In this document: positions 46,671-55,181 of the stretch, piece after piece | Numbering within the stretch: the stretch's first letter is position 1 | How the letters are laid out: each line of letters starts with the position of its first letter | Source: an uncultured Burkholderiales bacterium | GTDB lineage: Bacteria > Pseudomonadota > Gammaproteobacteria > Burkholderiales > Burkholderiaceae_C | Direction: 5' to 3' | Length of the DNA stretch: 64,000 bases | Assembly (NCBI GenBank): GCA_903832625.1 | Contig: CAILCI010000037.1 | Coordinates: forward strand, 30,224-94,223 | The notes under the pieces: model-generated | Seen by the model: the letters and a program-made list of their open reading frames with translations, nothing else | What the model was told of the DNA's origin: nothing | The model's database searches: none | Position numbers and translations under genes: made by a program

Positions 46671-47621
46671 CTAAGCCTGCTCGGGCGCTGCTTGACACTC
46701 GGGAACGGGCGTCAAGAGCGGCTCTTGCTTGTAAAAAGCCTTCAAATTCGCCAGCGCCAAATCTGCCATTGCACGCCGAGTTTCGTGCGTTGCGCTGGAG
46801 ATGTGCGGCGTCAGCACCACATTCGCAAATGTGCGCAGCTCTGAGGGCACCCTTGGCTCATCCCAAAAAGCGTCCAGCCCCGCGCCAGCAATGGCTTTGT
46901 CTTTGAGTGCCTGCGTCAAGGCTTGCTGATCCACGCAAGACGCCTGCGCGATGTTGATCAAATAGCCTTTTGCACCCAAGGCGCGCAACACCTCTTGGTC
47001 AACCACGGGGATATCGGCATCACGTCCCACTGTGGTGATGACCAAAAAATCGACCTCAGCCGCCAACGCTTGTGCGGTCTCAACAAAGCGATAGGGCATG
47101 TTGTCATTCGCCTGCGCATCGGTGTAAGCCAAGGTCATACCAAACCCCAAGGCTCGCTTGGCCAAAGCTTGTGCGGTGCGTCCTGAACCTATCAAACCCA
47201 AGCGCGAATTAGAGACTTTGCGTGACAAAGGAAATGCCTCAGACACCCAGTCGCCCGCTCGTAAAAAACGCTCGGCTTGTGGAATACGCCTTGCAGTGGC
47301 TAGGATCAAACCAAACGCCAAATCGGCAGCGTCTTCGCTCATGAGGCCGGGGGTATACGTCACCACAATACCTTTGGCTTTGGCCGCCGCCACGTCAATG
47401 TGGTCATAGCCTTCGCCAAAAATTGCAATCATCTTCACATTGGGCAGCATGGCGAGCAAATTGCGATCAACTTTGGCCTCATCGTCACCCACCAGCGCGG
47501 TGATGCGCGAGAGCACGCTCACGTCTTTCACATTGGCGTGGTCGTGGATGATGTAGTCCGCTTGCAGCCCGTTCATCATGAACGTGGGCAAGTTGGACAA
47601 CTGCATGATTTCCTGAGGCAT
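46671..47621 (-). CDS. D-2-hydroxyacid dehydrogenase
   Basis: This NAD(P)-dependent dehydrogenase of the D-isomer family is about 316 residues. The cofactor motif is degenerate, LGLIGSGRTAQALAKRA. The catalytic Arg region is NIAQASCVDQQAL rather than the usual NxARG, Glu is in FWDEP, and His is in LTPHISSATHE. It is near glyoxylate/hydroxypyruvate reductases, but the replacement of the usual catalytic Arg-Gly segment by QAS is notable. Two starts are possible (47636 or 47621); GGAG upstream favours 47621. It is divergent from the enoyl-CoA hydratase gene. Confidence 0.82.
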   Translation of the reverse strand: MPQEIMQLSNLPTFMMNGLQADYIIHDHANVKDVSVLSRITALVGDDEAKVDRNLLAMLPNVKMIAIFGEGYDHIDVAAAKAKGIVVTYTPGLMSEDAADLAFGLILATARRIPQAERFLRAGDWVSEAFPLSRKVSNSRLGLIGSGRTAQALAKRALGFGMTLAYTDAQANDNMPYRFVETAQALAAEVDFLVITTVGRDADIPVVDQEVLRALGAKGYLINIAQASCVDQQALTQALKDKAIAGAGLDAFWDEPRVPSELRTFANVVLTPHISSATHETRRAMADLALANLKAFYKQEPLLTPVPECQAAPEQA

Positions 47622-47686
47622 GAGGAAGAGCTCCATCCATCTTTTAATTAAGAGTCAACTTTAACCGCTCGGCTAACATTCCGTAC

Positions 47687-48475
47687 ATGAATGCAGCGCT
47701 TTTACACACCGAGGGAACACCTCTTCTTAATTCGACGGCTGGCGTGGCAACTTTAACCTTGCGCCGCCCAAAACAACGCAATAGTTTGAACGATGAAGAT
47801 TTACAAATACTTCTGAATTATTTCGATGTAATCAATAACACGGCCATTGACGTGGTGGTTCTGCGTGCCAGCACTGACGGCCAGCGCCAACCTGTGTTCA
47901 GCGCGGGCTACAACGTGGCAGGTTTTGACGACGATGCGTTGGCACCGTTGCGGTTTGAACGCATCGTAGAGGCCTTTGAACAGCTTCGCCCCATCACCGT
48001 ATGCGCGCTCAACGGCAGCGTGTACGGCGGCGCAACTGATTTGGTGCTGGCCAGCGACTTTGTGGTGGCACAAACCGGCCTGTACTGGCGTATGCCCGCC
48101 TTGGCGTTGGGCTTGCATTACTACCCCAGCGGATTGCGCCGTTACATCAACCGCTTAGGGCTGAATCTGAGCAAACGCGCGTTTTTGTTAGGCGAAGCAA
48201 TGACCTTTGAGCACCTGAGCGACAGCGGCGTGTTTGAGGCCTTGGTAGCATCGAATGAGTTTGAGCCAACCTTAGAACGCGTGGTGCAACAACTCAGCCG
48301 CATGGCACCTCGCGCCTCCCAAGACACCAAAAAAAGCCTCAACGAAATTGCGGCGGGACACTACGACCAAGCGGTGTTGAGCGCCCGCTCGGAATCTTCG
48401 GCATTAGGCCAAGAGTTTGCTGAAGGACGGCAAGCTTTTGCACAGCGGCGTGCGCCACGTTTCAAAGAAATTTAA
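47687..48475 (+). CDS. Enoyl-CoA hydratase/isomerase homologue
   Basis: This 262-residue crotonase-fold protein shows the oxyanion-hole segments FSAGYNVAGF and LNGSVYGGATDLVLASDF. The usual catalytic Glu in the PE(v/l)xLG segment is replaced by Ala (RMPALALGLHYYP), so it may not be a classical hydratase. The start ATG is 66 bases from the divergent dehydrogenase start. A glyoxalase gene follows after 18 bases with its own AAGGAAA ribosome site. Confidence 0.83.
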   Translation: MNAALLHTEGTPLLNSTAGVATLTLRRPKQRNSLNDEDLQILLNYFDVINNTAIDVVVLRASTDGQRQPVFSAGYNVAGFDDDALAPLRFERIVEAFEQLRPITVCALNGSVYGGATDLVLASDFVVAQTGLYWRMPALALGLHYYPSGLRRYINRLGLNLSKRAFLLGEAMTFEHLSDSGVFEALVASNEFEPTLERVVQQLSRMAPRASQDTKKSLNEIAAGHYDQAVLSARSESSALGQEFAEGRQAFAQRRAPRFKEI

Positions 48476-48493
48476 ACCCTTAAGGAAAACACA

Positions 48494-48892
48494 ATGCGAC
48501 TTCTTCACACCATGTTGCGCGTCGGCGATTTGCAGCGCTCAATCGACTTCTACACCCAGCTCATGGGCATGAATTTGTTGCGCGTGACGCGCCGCCCAGA
48601 ACAAAACTACGACTTGGCGTTTGTGGGATACGGCACCAACCCCGGTCATGCGGAGTTAGAGCTAACTTACAACTACGGCGTGTCCAGCTATGAGTTGGGC
48701 ACGGCATACGGACACATTGCTTTGGGTGTGACCGATGTGTATGCGAGTTGTGAACGCATTCGTGCAGGCGGCGGCACGATCACACGTGAACCCGGCCCCG
48801 TCAAAGGCGGATCCACGGTGATTGCGTTTGTGCAAGATCCTGATGGCTACAAGATCGAGCTGATTCAGCGGGATCAGCCTTTTTTGGCGTAA
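48494..48892 (+). CDS. gloA: Lactoylglutathione lyase (glyoxalase I)
   Basis: This 132-residue metal-dependent enzyme converts the methylglyoxal-glutathione adduct to lactoylglutathione. Expected ligands are visible: His in LLHTMLRV, Glu in HAELELTYN, His in [11 protein letters not shown], and Glu in [10 protein letters not shown]. The length is typical of the nickel-type bacterial enzyme. Its last 19 bases overlap the end of the convergent HiPIP gene. Confidence 0.95.
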   Translation: MRLLHTMLRVGDLQRSIDFYTQLMGMNLLRVTRRPEQNYDLAFVGYGTNPGHAELELTYNYGVSSYELGTAYGHIALGVTDVYASCERIRAGGGTITREPGPVKGGSTVIAFVQDPDGYKIELIQRDQPFLA

Positions 48893-49200
48893 GCCGAGCA
48901 CCAGCCTTTGGCCGACACTTGCTTGCCAGCGAACAAGGGGCAAGCACCGGCTGCATCGCCAGCTTTGCCTTGGAACAAGGCGCAGTTACCGCAAACCTGA
49001 CCGACAGCGTATTTGGGGAATTTGGCTTTGTCAGCCTTGGTCGCGTCAGATTTGTAACCCAAAGCAGCTGCTTGTGGATCAGCATCGGCCACCATGGCTT
49101 GGGCTTGCGCAGACGTTGCCAGAGCAGCCACACCCGCGGCAGCGACTGTTTGCAACATGAAAACGCGACGATTGGTTGGAGTCGTGAAAGAGTTCATCAT
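48874..49200 (-). CDS. High-potential iron-sulfur protein (HiPIP)
   Basis: This 108-residue exported electron carrier has a 4Fe-4S cluster. The N-terminus has a Tat-like signal (TNRRVFMLQ, then a hydrophobic [14 protein letters not shown]). The four ligand cysteines are visible in [17 protein letters not shown] and GWCSAY. HiPIPs carry electrons between cytochrome complexes and terminal acceptors in the periplasm. The two adjacent ATGs (49200 and 49197) are equally possible starts. Confidence 0.92.
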   Translation of the reverse strand: MMNSFTTPTNRRVFMLQTVAAAGVAALATSAQAQAMVADADPQAAALGYKSDATKADKAKFPKYAVGQVCGNCALFQGKAGDAAGACPLFAGKQVSAKGWCSAYAKKG

Positions 49201-49320
49201 TTCAATCTCAAATTAAAAAATCCCAGAACATGCTGGATGCTGAATGCTAAACGCGTGCAGACCGATATGCACAAGCCATTGTAAATGCCCATTGTTGTGA
49301 CTCGGCTGTACGTAGCATAT

Positions 49321-49337
49321 TTTCTCAAGCTGAGAAA
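49321..49337. promoter_or_regulatory. Palindrome TTTCTCA-AGC-TGAGAAA
   Basis: Two perfect seven-base arms flank a three-base spacer, in the gap between HiPIP and xdhC. It lies 121 bases upstream of the HiPIP start and 34 bases after the xdhC stop. It may be an operator or a small transcript-end structure. Confidence 0.4.
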
Positions 49338-49370
49338 GCGTCAAAAAACGCGTGGTGCGTCCTGAACCTG

Positions 49371-50390
49371 TCAACCCAAAGCACACGATGAGGCGCGAAC
49401 GCCTGTGCTTGGCACCTCAGCGCTTGCGGCAGCAACTGCTGATTGCACAGTGTTTTTGACCTGCACAATTTGCGCCACGATAGAGACCGCAATTTCAGCT
49501 GGCGTTTTGGCACCAATGGCCAAACCCACGGGGCCATGCAAGCGATCCAAGGCTTGTTCGCTCAGATCAAAATGTTCTTTTAAACGCTGTTTACGCACTT
49601 GTTGATTGCGCTTAGAGCCCAAGGCTCCAACATAAAAGGCCTCGGAATTCAAGGCTTCTAGCAGTGCCATGTCGTCCAATTTAGGATCGTGTGTCAAAGC
49701 CACTACGGCTGTGTGAGCATCGGGTGCCAATTGCGTCACCACATCGTCAGGCATTCCAGCCACGCGCGTCACGCCTTGCATGCCCAAAGTGGCCGCATAT
49801 TCTTCACGTGGATCGCACACCAAGACCTCAAAATCTAACAACTGCGCCATGTAGGCCACAGCTTGGCTTAATTGACCAGCACCGATGAGTAACAAGCGCC
49901 AACGCGGTCCAAACAAGGTGGTGAGTGTGCTGCCATCAAATTGCATGGCATCGCTTCTCGAAGCGTCACGCAGACTCACCGCTCCGTTGGCCAGCGTCAG
50001 GCTTCGCGCCACCAATTGGTGGGAGGCGGTGCGTTGCAGCACCTCCTCCACCCAAGCAGTGTCGGTCACCGGCTCTTGTACCAAACGCAAAGTACCACCG
50101 CAAGGCAAGCCAAAGCGGGCTGCTTCTTCTTTGCTCACGCCATAGGCCACCATGCTGGGGTGCGACAAATGGTCGTACTCACCGGCTTTGATTCGGGCGA
50201 TCAGGTCGTCTTCGACGCACCCACCCGAGACCGAGCCGCTGACCACGCCGTCTCCGCGCACCGCCAACAAAGCGCCGGGTGGACGGGGCGCACTGCCCCA
50301 TGTTTCCACCACGGTGACCAAGGTGACGCGCTGGCCGGCTTGTCGCCAGGCCAACACATCACTCAAGACGCGCAAATCCAAACTTTCCAT
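49371..50390 (-). CDS. xdhC: XdhC-family molybdenum cofactor maturation protein
   Basis: This 339-residue cytoplasmic chaperone of the XdhC/CoxI family binds the molybdenum cofactor, supports its sulfuration, and delivers it to xanthine dehydrogenase-type enzymes. The N-terminal XdhC domain (TVVETWGSAPRPPGA, SGSVSGGCVEDD) is followed by a Rossmann domain (LLLIGAGQLSQAVAYMA) and an EIAVSIVAQIV end. It lies directly downstream of the molybdenum hydroxylase genes it presumably serves, 24 bases after the large subunit. Confidence 0.9.
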   Translation of the reverse strand: MESLDLRVLSDVLAWRQAGQRVTLVTVVETWGSAPRPPGALLAVRGDGVVSGSVSGGCVEDDLIARIKAGEYDHLSHPSMVAYGVSKEEAARFGLPCGGTLRLVQEPVTDTAWVEEVLQRTASHQLVARSLTLANGAVSLRDASRSDAMQFDGSTLTTLFGPRWRLLLIGAGQLSQAVAYMAQLLDFEVLVCDPREEYAATLGMQGVTRVAGMPDDVVTQLAPDAHTAVVALTHDPKLDDMALLEALNSEAFYVGALGSKRNQQVRKQRLKEHFDLSEQALDRLHGPVGLAIGAKTPAEIAVSIVAQIVQVKNTVQSAVAAASAEVPSTGVRASSCALG

Positions 50391-50414
50391 GCTGTGGACT
50401 TTTTGCTGTTTGGC

Positions 50415-52556
50415 TTAGGCTTGCTTGATCGCGTTGGCTGTGATCGGCAGGCGGCGGACGCGCTTGCCTGTCAATGCGGCCACCGCGTTGGCAATGGCGG
50501 GCACGACAACGGCTGTTGCGGGTTCACCAATACCACCGGGTTTTTCAGTGCTCTTGACCAAGACGATGTCAATCTTCGGTGCTTCATACATACGAACAGG
50601 TGCGAAGCTGTTGTAGTTGGTTTGTTGCACACGACCATTGTTCATCGTGATTTGGTGTTTCAAGCCTGCGCCCATACCAAAGATCACGCTGGACTGGATT
50701 TGAGCCTCGACCGTGTCGGGGTTGACCATGTGACCCACATCGGCTGCCACGGTGACGCGATGCACCTTGACTTCGCCGCTGGCGTCCAAGCTAACTTCGG
50801 CCACTTGCGCCATGTAGGTGTCATAGCCTTCCATCAACGCGATGCCCAAGGCATGACCGTTGGCCAAAGGCTTGCCCCAGCCTGCTTTGGTAGCAGCGAG
50901 TTTGAGCACATTGGCGAAACGGGGTTTGCCTGCCAGCAAGTCCATACGGTATTGGTAGGGGTCTTTGCCTGCAGCTTTGGCCATTTCGTCCATGAAGCTT
51001 TCGTTGGCGAATGCGTTCATGTTGTGGCTCACAGCACGCCAGTAACCCACGCGCACGCCGGTGTCGTGAATCACCAAGTCGTGCTTGGTGTTAGCAATGT
51101 TGTAGCCCGCCACAGCGGCTTCGGCCATGAATGGATCGAGCGTGTCTTTGGGCAAACCAAAGGCACGTTGGGTGACCGACTGTGATGCCACTTTGTAGTG
51201 GATGGCAGTGGGTTTGCCAGATGCATCCAAACCAGCTTTGACTTGCATCACGCCAGCGGGACGGTAGAAGTCATGCGTGATGTCTTCTTCGCGTGTCCAC
51301 AACAGCTTGACAGGTTTGTTGACGGCTTTGGAAATTTGCGCGGCTTGCACAATGAAGTCCAATTCCAAGCGACGACCGAAGCCACCACCCAAGAACGTGG
51401 TTTGCAAAGTGATGTCTTCAGGCTTGGCGCCCAAAGCAGCAGCCACTGCGCCTTGCGCGCCTTGTTGGAATTGCGTGGGTCCAATCAACAAGACTTTGTC
51501 GCCTTGCACGTGAGCCGTGAAGTTCATAGGCTCCAGCGGAGCATGTGACTGCATGGGCGTGACGTATTCAGCTTGCATAACTTTGGCAGCGCTCTGGAAG
51601 GCTGCGTTCACGTCGCCTTGAGGCTTGGTGATTTCCAGCACTTTGCCAGTGGCAGCGGCTTGACGGGTGGCGGAGATCACGCCCTCGTCGCTCAATGTTG
51701 CGCCTGCGCCTTCGTCCCATTGGATGGAGAGCAATTCGCTGGCTTTTTTGGCTTGCCACCAGTTGCTGGCCACAACCGCCACGCCGTCGTTGACTTGCAC
51801 CACGTCGAGCACGCCATTGACTGCTTTGGCTTTGGCTGCATCAAAACTCTTGACTTTGCCGCCGATGACGGGGCATTGAACAATCGTCGCGTAGACCATG
51901 CCGGGCAATTTGACGTCAATACCAAATTCGGCCGTGCCGTTGACTTTGGCCGGTGTGTCCACACGTTTGACGCGTGTACCCACGATTTTGAAATCTTTGG
52001 GATCTTTGATCGGTGGTTTTTCTGGCACGGGCATACGTGATGCGGCTTCAGCCAAATCGCCGTAAGTGGCTTTTCTGCCGCCTGGGCCTGTGACCACACC
52101 TTTGTTTGCTTTGAGCGTGTCTTTGTCCACGTTCCAGCGAGCGGCGGCGGCTGTGAGCAGCATTTCGCGCACTTGAGCGCCAGCGACGCGCAGTTTTTCC
52201 CAGCCGTCACGCACCGAAGTGGATCCGCCTGTGATTTGTGCGCCCAACAAGGCGTTGACGTACACCGCAGCAGGAGGCGCTGCGGCCACTTTGATTTGTT
52301 TGATGTCTACGTTGAGCTCTTCAGCGATCAACATAGGCATAGAGGTGTAAACACCTTGGCCCATTTCTGAGCGTGCTGACAACACGGTGATGGTGTTGTC
52401 GTCAGCAATGTGCACCCAAGCATTGGGTGTGTAGAGCGTGCCGGCAGCAGCGGCTTCGCCCATGGTGCCTGGCAGGTGAACGCCCAGCATCAGGCCGCCA
52501 GAGGCAACGGCGCCGGTTTTGAGGAAGGAACGGCGGGAGGTGGTGATTTGTGTCAT
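50415..52556 (-). CDS. Periplasmic molybdopterin hydroxylase large subunit (IorB-like)
   Basis: This 713-residue molybdenum-cofactor subunit of the xanthine dehydrogenase/aldehyde oxidase family has a Tat signal at the N-terminus (SRRSFLKTGAVASGG), so the enzyme is exported folded. Cofactor-binding segments include GGGFGRRLELDF, ARSEMGQGVYTSMP and GGIGEPATAVV. The arrangement is like isoquinoline 1-oxidoreductase or aldehyde dehydrogenases of this class. The track's 28-residue extension is rejected because GGAGA lies before this ATG. Substrate unknown. No cytochrome subunit is adjacent. Confidence 0.88.
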   Translation of the reverse strand: MTQITTSRRSFLKTGAVASGGLMLGVHLPGTMGEAAAAGTLYTPNAWVHIADDNTITVLSARSEMGQGVYTSMPMLIAEELNVDIKQIKVAAAPPAAVYVNALLGAQITGGSTSVRDGWEKLRVAGAQVREMLLTAAAARWNVDKDTLKANKGVVTGPGGRKATYGDLAEAASRMPVPEKPPIKDPKDFKIVGTRVKRVDTPAKVNGTAEFGIDVKLPGMVYATIVQCPVIGGKVKSFDAAKAKAVNGVLDVVQVNDGVAVVASNWWQAKKASELLSIQWDEGAGATLSDEGVISATRQAAATGKVLEITKPQGDVNAAFQSAAKVMQAEYVTPMQSHAPLEPMNFTAHVQGDKVLLIGPTQFQQGAQGAVAAALGAKPEDITLQTTFLGGGFGRRLELDFIVQAAQISKAVNKPVKLLWTREEDITHDFYRPAGVMQVKAGLDASGKPTAIHYKVASQSVTQRAFGLPKDTLDPFMAEAAVAGYNIANTKHDLVIHDTGVRVGYWRAVSHNMNAFANESFMDEMAKAAGKDPYQYRMDLLAGKPRFANVLKLAATKAGWGKPLANGHALGIALMEGYDTYMAQVAEVSLDASGEVKVHRVTVAADVGHMVNPDTVEAQIQSSVIFGMGAGLKHQITMNNGRVQQTNYNSFAPVRMYEAPKIDIVLVKSTEKPGGIGEPATAVVVPAIANAVAALTGKRVRRLPITANAIKQA

Positions 52557-52573
52557 GTGTGTTCTCCTGCGGA

Positions 52574-53038
52574 TCAAGCTTTGCGCATTGTGGCGGCGGC
52601 GTCTTTGATGGCGGCGCGAATGCGACCGTACGTACCACAACGGCAGAGGTTGCCGCTCATGGCTTGGTCGATTTCAGCATCGCTGGGGTTTTTGTTTTTG
52701 GCCAACAAAGCGGCAGCGCTCATGAGTTGACCCGATTGGCAGTAGCCGCACTGGGGCACTTCGTGCTTGATCCAAGCAGCTTGCAAGGGGTGGCTGTTGT
52801 CGCTGGAGAGGCTCTCCACGGTGGCCACTTTTTTGCCTGAAACGGTGCTCAGGGGCGTTTGGCATGAACGAACGGGTTGGCCGTCCACATGCACGGTACA
52901 AGCGCCGCACAAGGCAGCACCGCAGCCGAACTTGGTGCCTGTGAGGCCCAGTTCATCTCGAATCACCCACAACAATGGGGTGTCTGTTTCGGCATTGGCT
53001 TTAGCAGCTTTGCCGTTGATTTGGAAATCGACGCTCAT
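52574..53038 (-). CDS. 2Fe-2S subunit of the molybdopterin hydroxylase (IorA-like)
   Basis: This 154-residue subunit carries two 2Fe-2S clusters. The plant-type ferredoxin domain has [16 protein letters not shown], and the C-terminal helical domain has [12 protein letters not shown] and [10 protein letters not shown]. It has no signal sequence and is presumably co-exported with the Tat-tagged large subunit. The gene precedes it by 17 bases in transcription order. I use the ATG at 53038, not the TTG one codon earlier. Confidence 0.92.
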   Translation of the reverse strand: MSVDFQINGKAAKANAETDTPLLWVIRDELGLTGTKFGCGAALCGACTVHVDGQPVRSCQTPLSTVSGKKVATVESLSSDNSHPLQAAWIKHEVPQCGYCQSGQLMSAAALLAKNKNPSDAEIDQAMSGNLCRCGTYGRIRAAIKDAAATMRKA

Positions 53039-53187
53039 CAAAGGTCTCCTAGTCTGGAAAAGGAAAAACTATTCACCCAACTAGCTTAAAGTACCCTGAA
53101 CGATACAAGATCAGGCTTACCCCTAAGATAGACCCTGATGGACTCAGCTTTTCTCAAATTGAAACAACGAAACTAGGTTTTTCCCTT

Positions 53188-53823
53188 ATGAACGACATTG
53201 CCGACTTAAGAAAAAGTTACGAACGCGCCGAGTTGAATGAGCACGCCAGTGCCGAACAACCCTTGCAACAATTTGAGCAATGGTTAAAAGAAGCCATCCA
53301 AGCCGAAATTCCTGAGCCCAACGCCATGACTTTGGCCACAGTGGCGAGCAACCTGCGCCCCAGCACCCGCGTGGTACTCATCAAAGGTTACGACGCGCGC
53401 GGCATTGTTTGGTACACAAATTACGACAGCCGCAAAGGTCAAGAGTTGGCGGGCAATCCGTTTGCAGCGCTGCAATTTCATTGGGTGGAGTTGGAGCGCG
53501 TGGTGCGTATTGAAGGCCGCGTTGAAAAAATCAGCGACGCCGAGAGCGACGCCTACTTTGCCAGCCGCCCGCTCGATTCACGCATAGGCGCTTGGGCCAG
53601 CCCGCAAAGCCAAGTGATCGAATCGCGCACTATTTTGGTCGCCAATGCGGCCAAGTACGGTGCTCAGTTTTTACTCCAACCACCGCGTCCGCCACATTGG
53701 GGCGGCTACCGCTTGGTACCCGACCAATGGGAGTTTTGGCAAGGTCGCAAAAGCCGCCTGCATGACCGCCTGCGCTATAGCTTGAACGCTGGGCAGTGGC
53801 TGCGCGAGCGGCTGGCGCCTTGA
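53188..53823 (+). CDS. pdxH: Pyridoxamine 5'-phosphate oxidase
   Basis: This 211-residue FMN enzyme oxidises pyridoxine and pyridoxamine phosphate to pyridoxal phosphate. Family motifs are visible: [46 protein letters not shown], and the C-terminal [17 protein letters not shown]. The length is normal. The gene is monocistronic in appearance, divergent from the molybdenum hydroxylase and convergent with msrA, 17 bases away. Confidence 0.97.
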   Translation: MNDIADLRKSYERAELNEHASAEQPLQQFEQWLKEAIQAEIPEPNAMTLATVASNLRPSTRVVLIKGYDARGIVWYTNYDSRKGQELAGNPFAALQFHWVELERVVRIEGRVEKISDAESDAYFASRPLDSRIGAWASPQSQVIESRTILVANAAKYGAQFLLQPPRPPHWGGYRLVPDQWEFWQGRKSRLHDRLRYSLNAGQWLRERLAP

Positions 53824-53840
53824 GTTTTTAAGCTTGCGTT

Positions 53841-54371
53841 TCAGTCAGACTTGACCTTGCTGGCAAAGGTTTTGATGAACTTTTGCACTTTGGGTGCCAC
53901 CACAAACGCGCAATAGCCTTGGTCGGGGTTATTGGCAAAGTAGTCTTGGTGGTAGGCCTCGGCTTTGGAATAGTTGGCCAAGGTCAATACTTCCGTCACG
54001 ATGGGCTGGCTTGCTACGGTTTGTGCCTGTGCAATGACGGCTTGCGCCACCTCGCGCTCCGCATCGCTGGTGACATAAATGCCGCTGCGGTATTGCGTGC
54101 CTGAGTCATTGCCTTGGCGGTTGAGGCTGGTCGGATCGTGGATGACAAAGAAAATTTCCAGCAATTCGCGCAAGCTGATGATGGCGGGGTCGTAGCTGAC
54201 CTTGACCACTTCGTTATGCCCCGTCGTTCCCGTGCAGACTTGTTGGTATGTGGGGTGTATGGTGTGGCCGTTGCAATAGCCCGACTCCACCGCCGTGACG
54301 CCTTGAACGCGCAGATAAACCGCTTCGGTGCACCAAAAGCAGCCACCGCCTAAAGTAATGAATGGGTTCAT
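53841..54371 (-). CDS. msrA: Peptide methionine sulfoxide reductase MsrA
   Basis: This 176-residue enzyme reduces methionine-S-sulfoxide in proteins. The catalytic motif is GGGCFWCTEAVYLRV, followed by VESGYCNGH and NRQGNDSGTQYRSGIY. A second cysteine sits near the C-terminus in QGYCAFVVAPKV. It is probably involved in oxidative stress repair. A 17-base palindrome lies about 25 bases upstream of the start. The N-terminus is short, with no secretion signal. Confidence 0.96.
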   Translation of the reverse strand: MNPFITLGGGCFWCTEAVYLRVQGVTAVESGYCNGHTIHPTYQQVCTGTTGHNEVVKVSYDPAIISLRELLEIFFVIHDPTSLNRQGNDSGTQYRSGIYVTSDAEREVAQAVIAQAQTVASQPIVTEVLTLANYSKAEAYHQDYFANNPDQGYCAFVVAPKVQKFIKTFASKVKSD

Positions 54372-54395
54372 GTTTTCTCCTACAGAATTGCAAAT

Positions 54396-54412
54396 TTTTC
54401 TAAGTTAGAAAA
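54396..54412. promoter_or_regulatory. Palindrome TTTTCTAA-G-TTAGAAAA upstream of msrA
   Basis: A perfect 17-base palindrome around a central G lies 25 bases before the msrA ATG, in the msrA/tetR intergenic region. It resembles the TTTCTCA/TGAGAAA palindrome near xdhC. It is a candidate operator for msrA. Confidence 0.45.
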
Positions 54413-54490
54413 GCCAAGAGCCTAACTCAAACACATACGATTTGTACGCTGTTCAAACATAAGACACATCGCTGGCAAGGATTGCAGTAA

Positions 54491-54507
54491 ACTAATAACC
54501 AATTAGT
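54491..54507. promoter_or_regulatory. Candidate TetR operator ACTAAT-N5-ATTAGT
   Basis: A perfect six-base inverted repeat with a five-base spacer lies 21 bases before the TetR start codon, where promoter and operator are expected. TetR regulators of RND pumps commonly bind such sites in front of their own operon. Confidence 0.55.
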
Positions 54508-54527
54508 CATTAATCGTATTGCCTTTG

Positions 54528-55181
54528 ATGCCATCCCGTCCAACTGCCATCGAAACGCCGCGGCGCACGCGGCGCAAAGAGACGCGCCCGGGCGAGCTAA
54601 TTGAGGCGGCGCTGAACCTGTTTATTGAAAAAGGTTTTGCTGCCACCAAATCAGAAGAGGTAGCGCAGCGTGCGGGTGTGTCCAAAGGCACCTTGTTTTT
54701 GTACTTCGCCACCAAAGAAGATTTGTTCAAAGCTGTGGTGCGCGAAAACATCAGCAGCTTGTTTCCCTCGTGGAATGATGAGCTGGCCAACTTCAAAGGC
54801 TCCTGCGGCGAGATGTTGGCCTACGCCATGAACAGTTGGTGGCACAGCATGGGTAAAACCAAAGCGGGCGGCATTGTCAAACTTGTCATGAGCGAGGCGC
54901 AAAATTTCCCCGACATCGCCTTGTTTTACCAACAAGAAGTCATCACGCCGGGAACGCAACTGCTTAAGAAAATCTTGCAGCGCGGCGTAGACAGCGGTGA
55001 ATTTCGATCGCTCGATTTAGAACAAGCTGTCTTTACCTTGGTCGCGCCGATGATTTATTTGATGATGTGGAACAACTCAATGGGCTGTTGCGTGAGCACA
55101 GTCAATCAAGACATGAAGCCCGAACAATTCATTCAACTGCAAGTGGATGTGTTGCTCAACGGTTTGAAAGCCAAACAATGA
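54528..55181 (+). CDS. TetR-family regulator of the RND efflux operon
   Basis: This 217-residue repressor-type regulator has an N-terminal HTH (LIEAALNLFIEKGFAATKSEEV, then AQRAGVSKGTLFLYFATKEDLF), typical of TetR/AcrR. The C-terminal ligand-binding helices are not family-specific; an EFRSLDLEQAVFTLVAPM segment is visible. I use the ATG at 54528. Its TGA overlaps the adaptor gene's ATG, so the regulator is the first gene of the pump operon and probably autoregulates it. Confidence 0.9.
   Translation: MPSRPTAIETPRRTRRKETRPGELIEAALNLFIEKGFAATKSEEVAQRAGVSKGTLFLYFATKEDLFKAVVRENISSLFPSWNDELANFKGSCGEMLAYAMNSWWHSMGKTKAGGIVKLVMSEAQNFPDIALFYQQEVITPGTQLLKKILQRGVDSGEFRSLDLEQAVFTLVAPMIYLMMWNNSMGCCVSTVNQDMKPEQFIQLQVDVLLNGLKAKQ

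Noticed and set aside
49320-49372. Possible remnant of a MocA-like gene after xdhC (frame reading GLTGSGRTTRF)
   Set aside because: MocA-type genes often follow xdhC, but only about ten residues look similar, and the same words occur by chance in the dehydrogenase gene nearby. The evidence is too thin.
49941-51185. 414-residue plus-strand ORF opposite xdhC and the molybdenum hydroxylase
   Set aside because: It crosses two intact genes and the gap between them on the other strand and has no recognisable domain.
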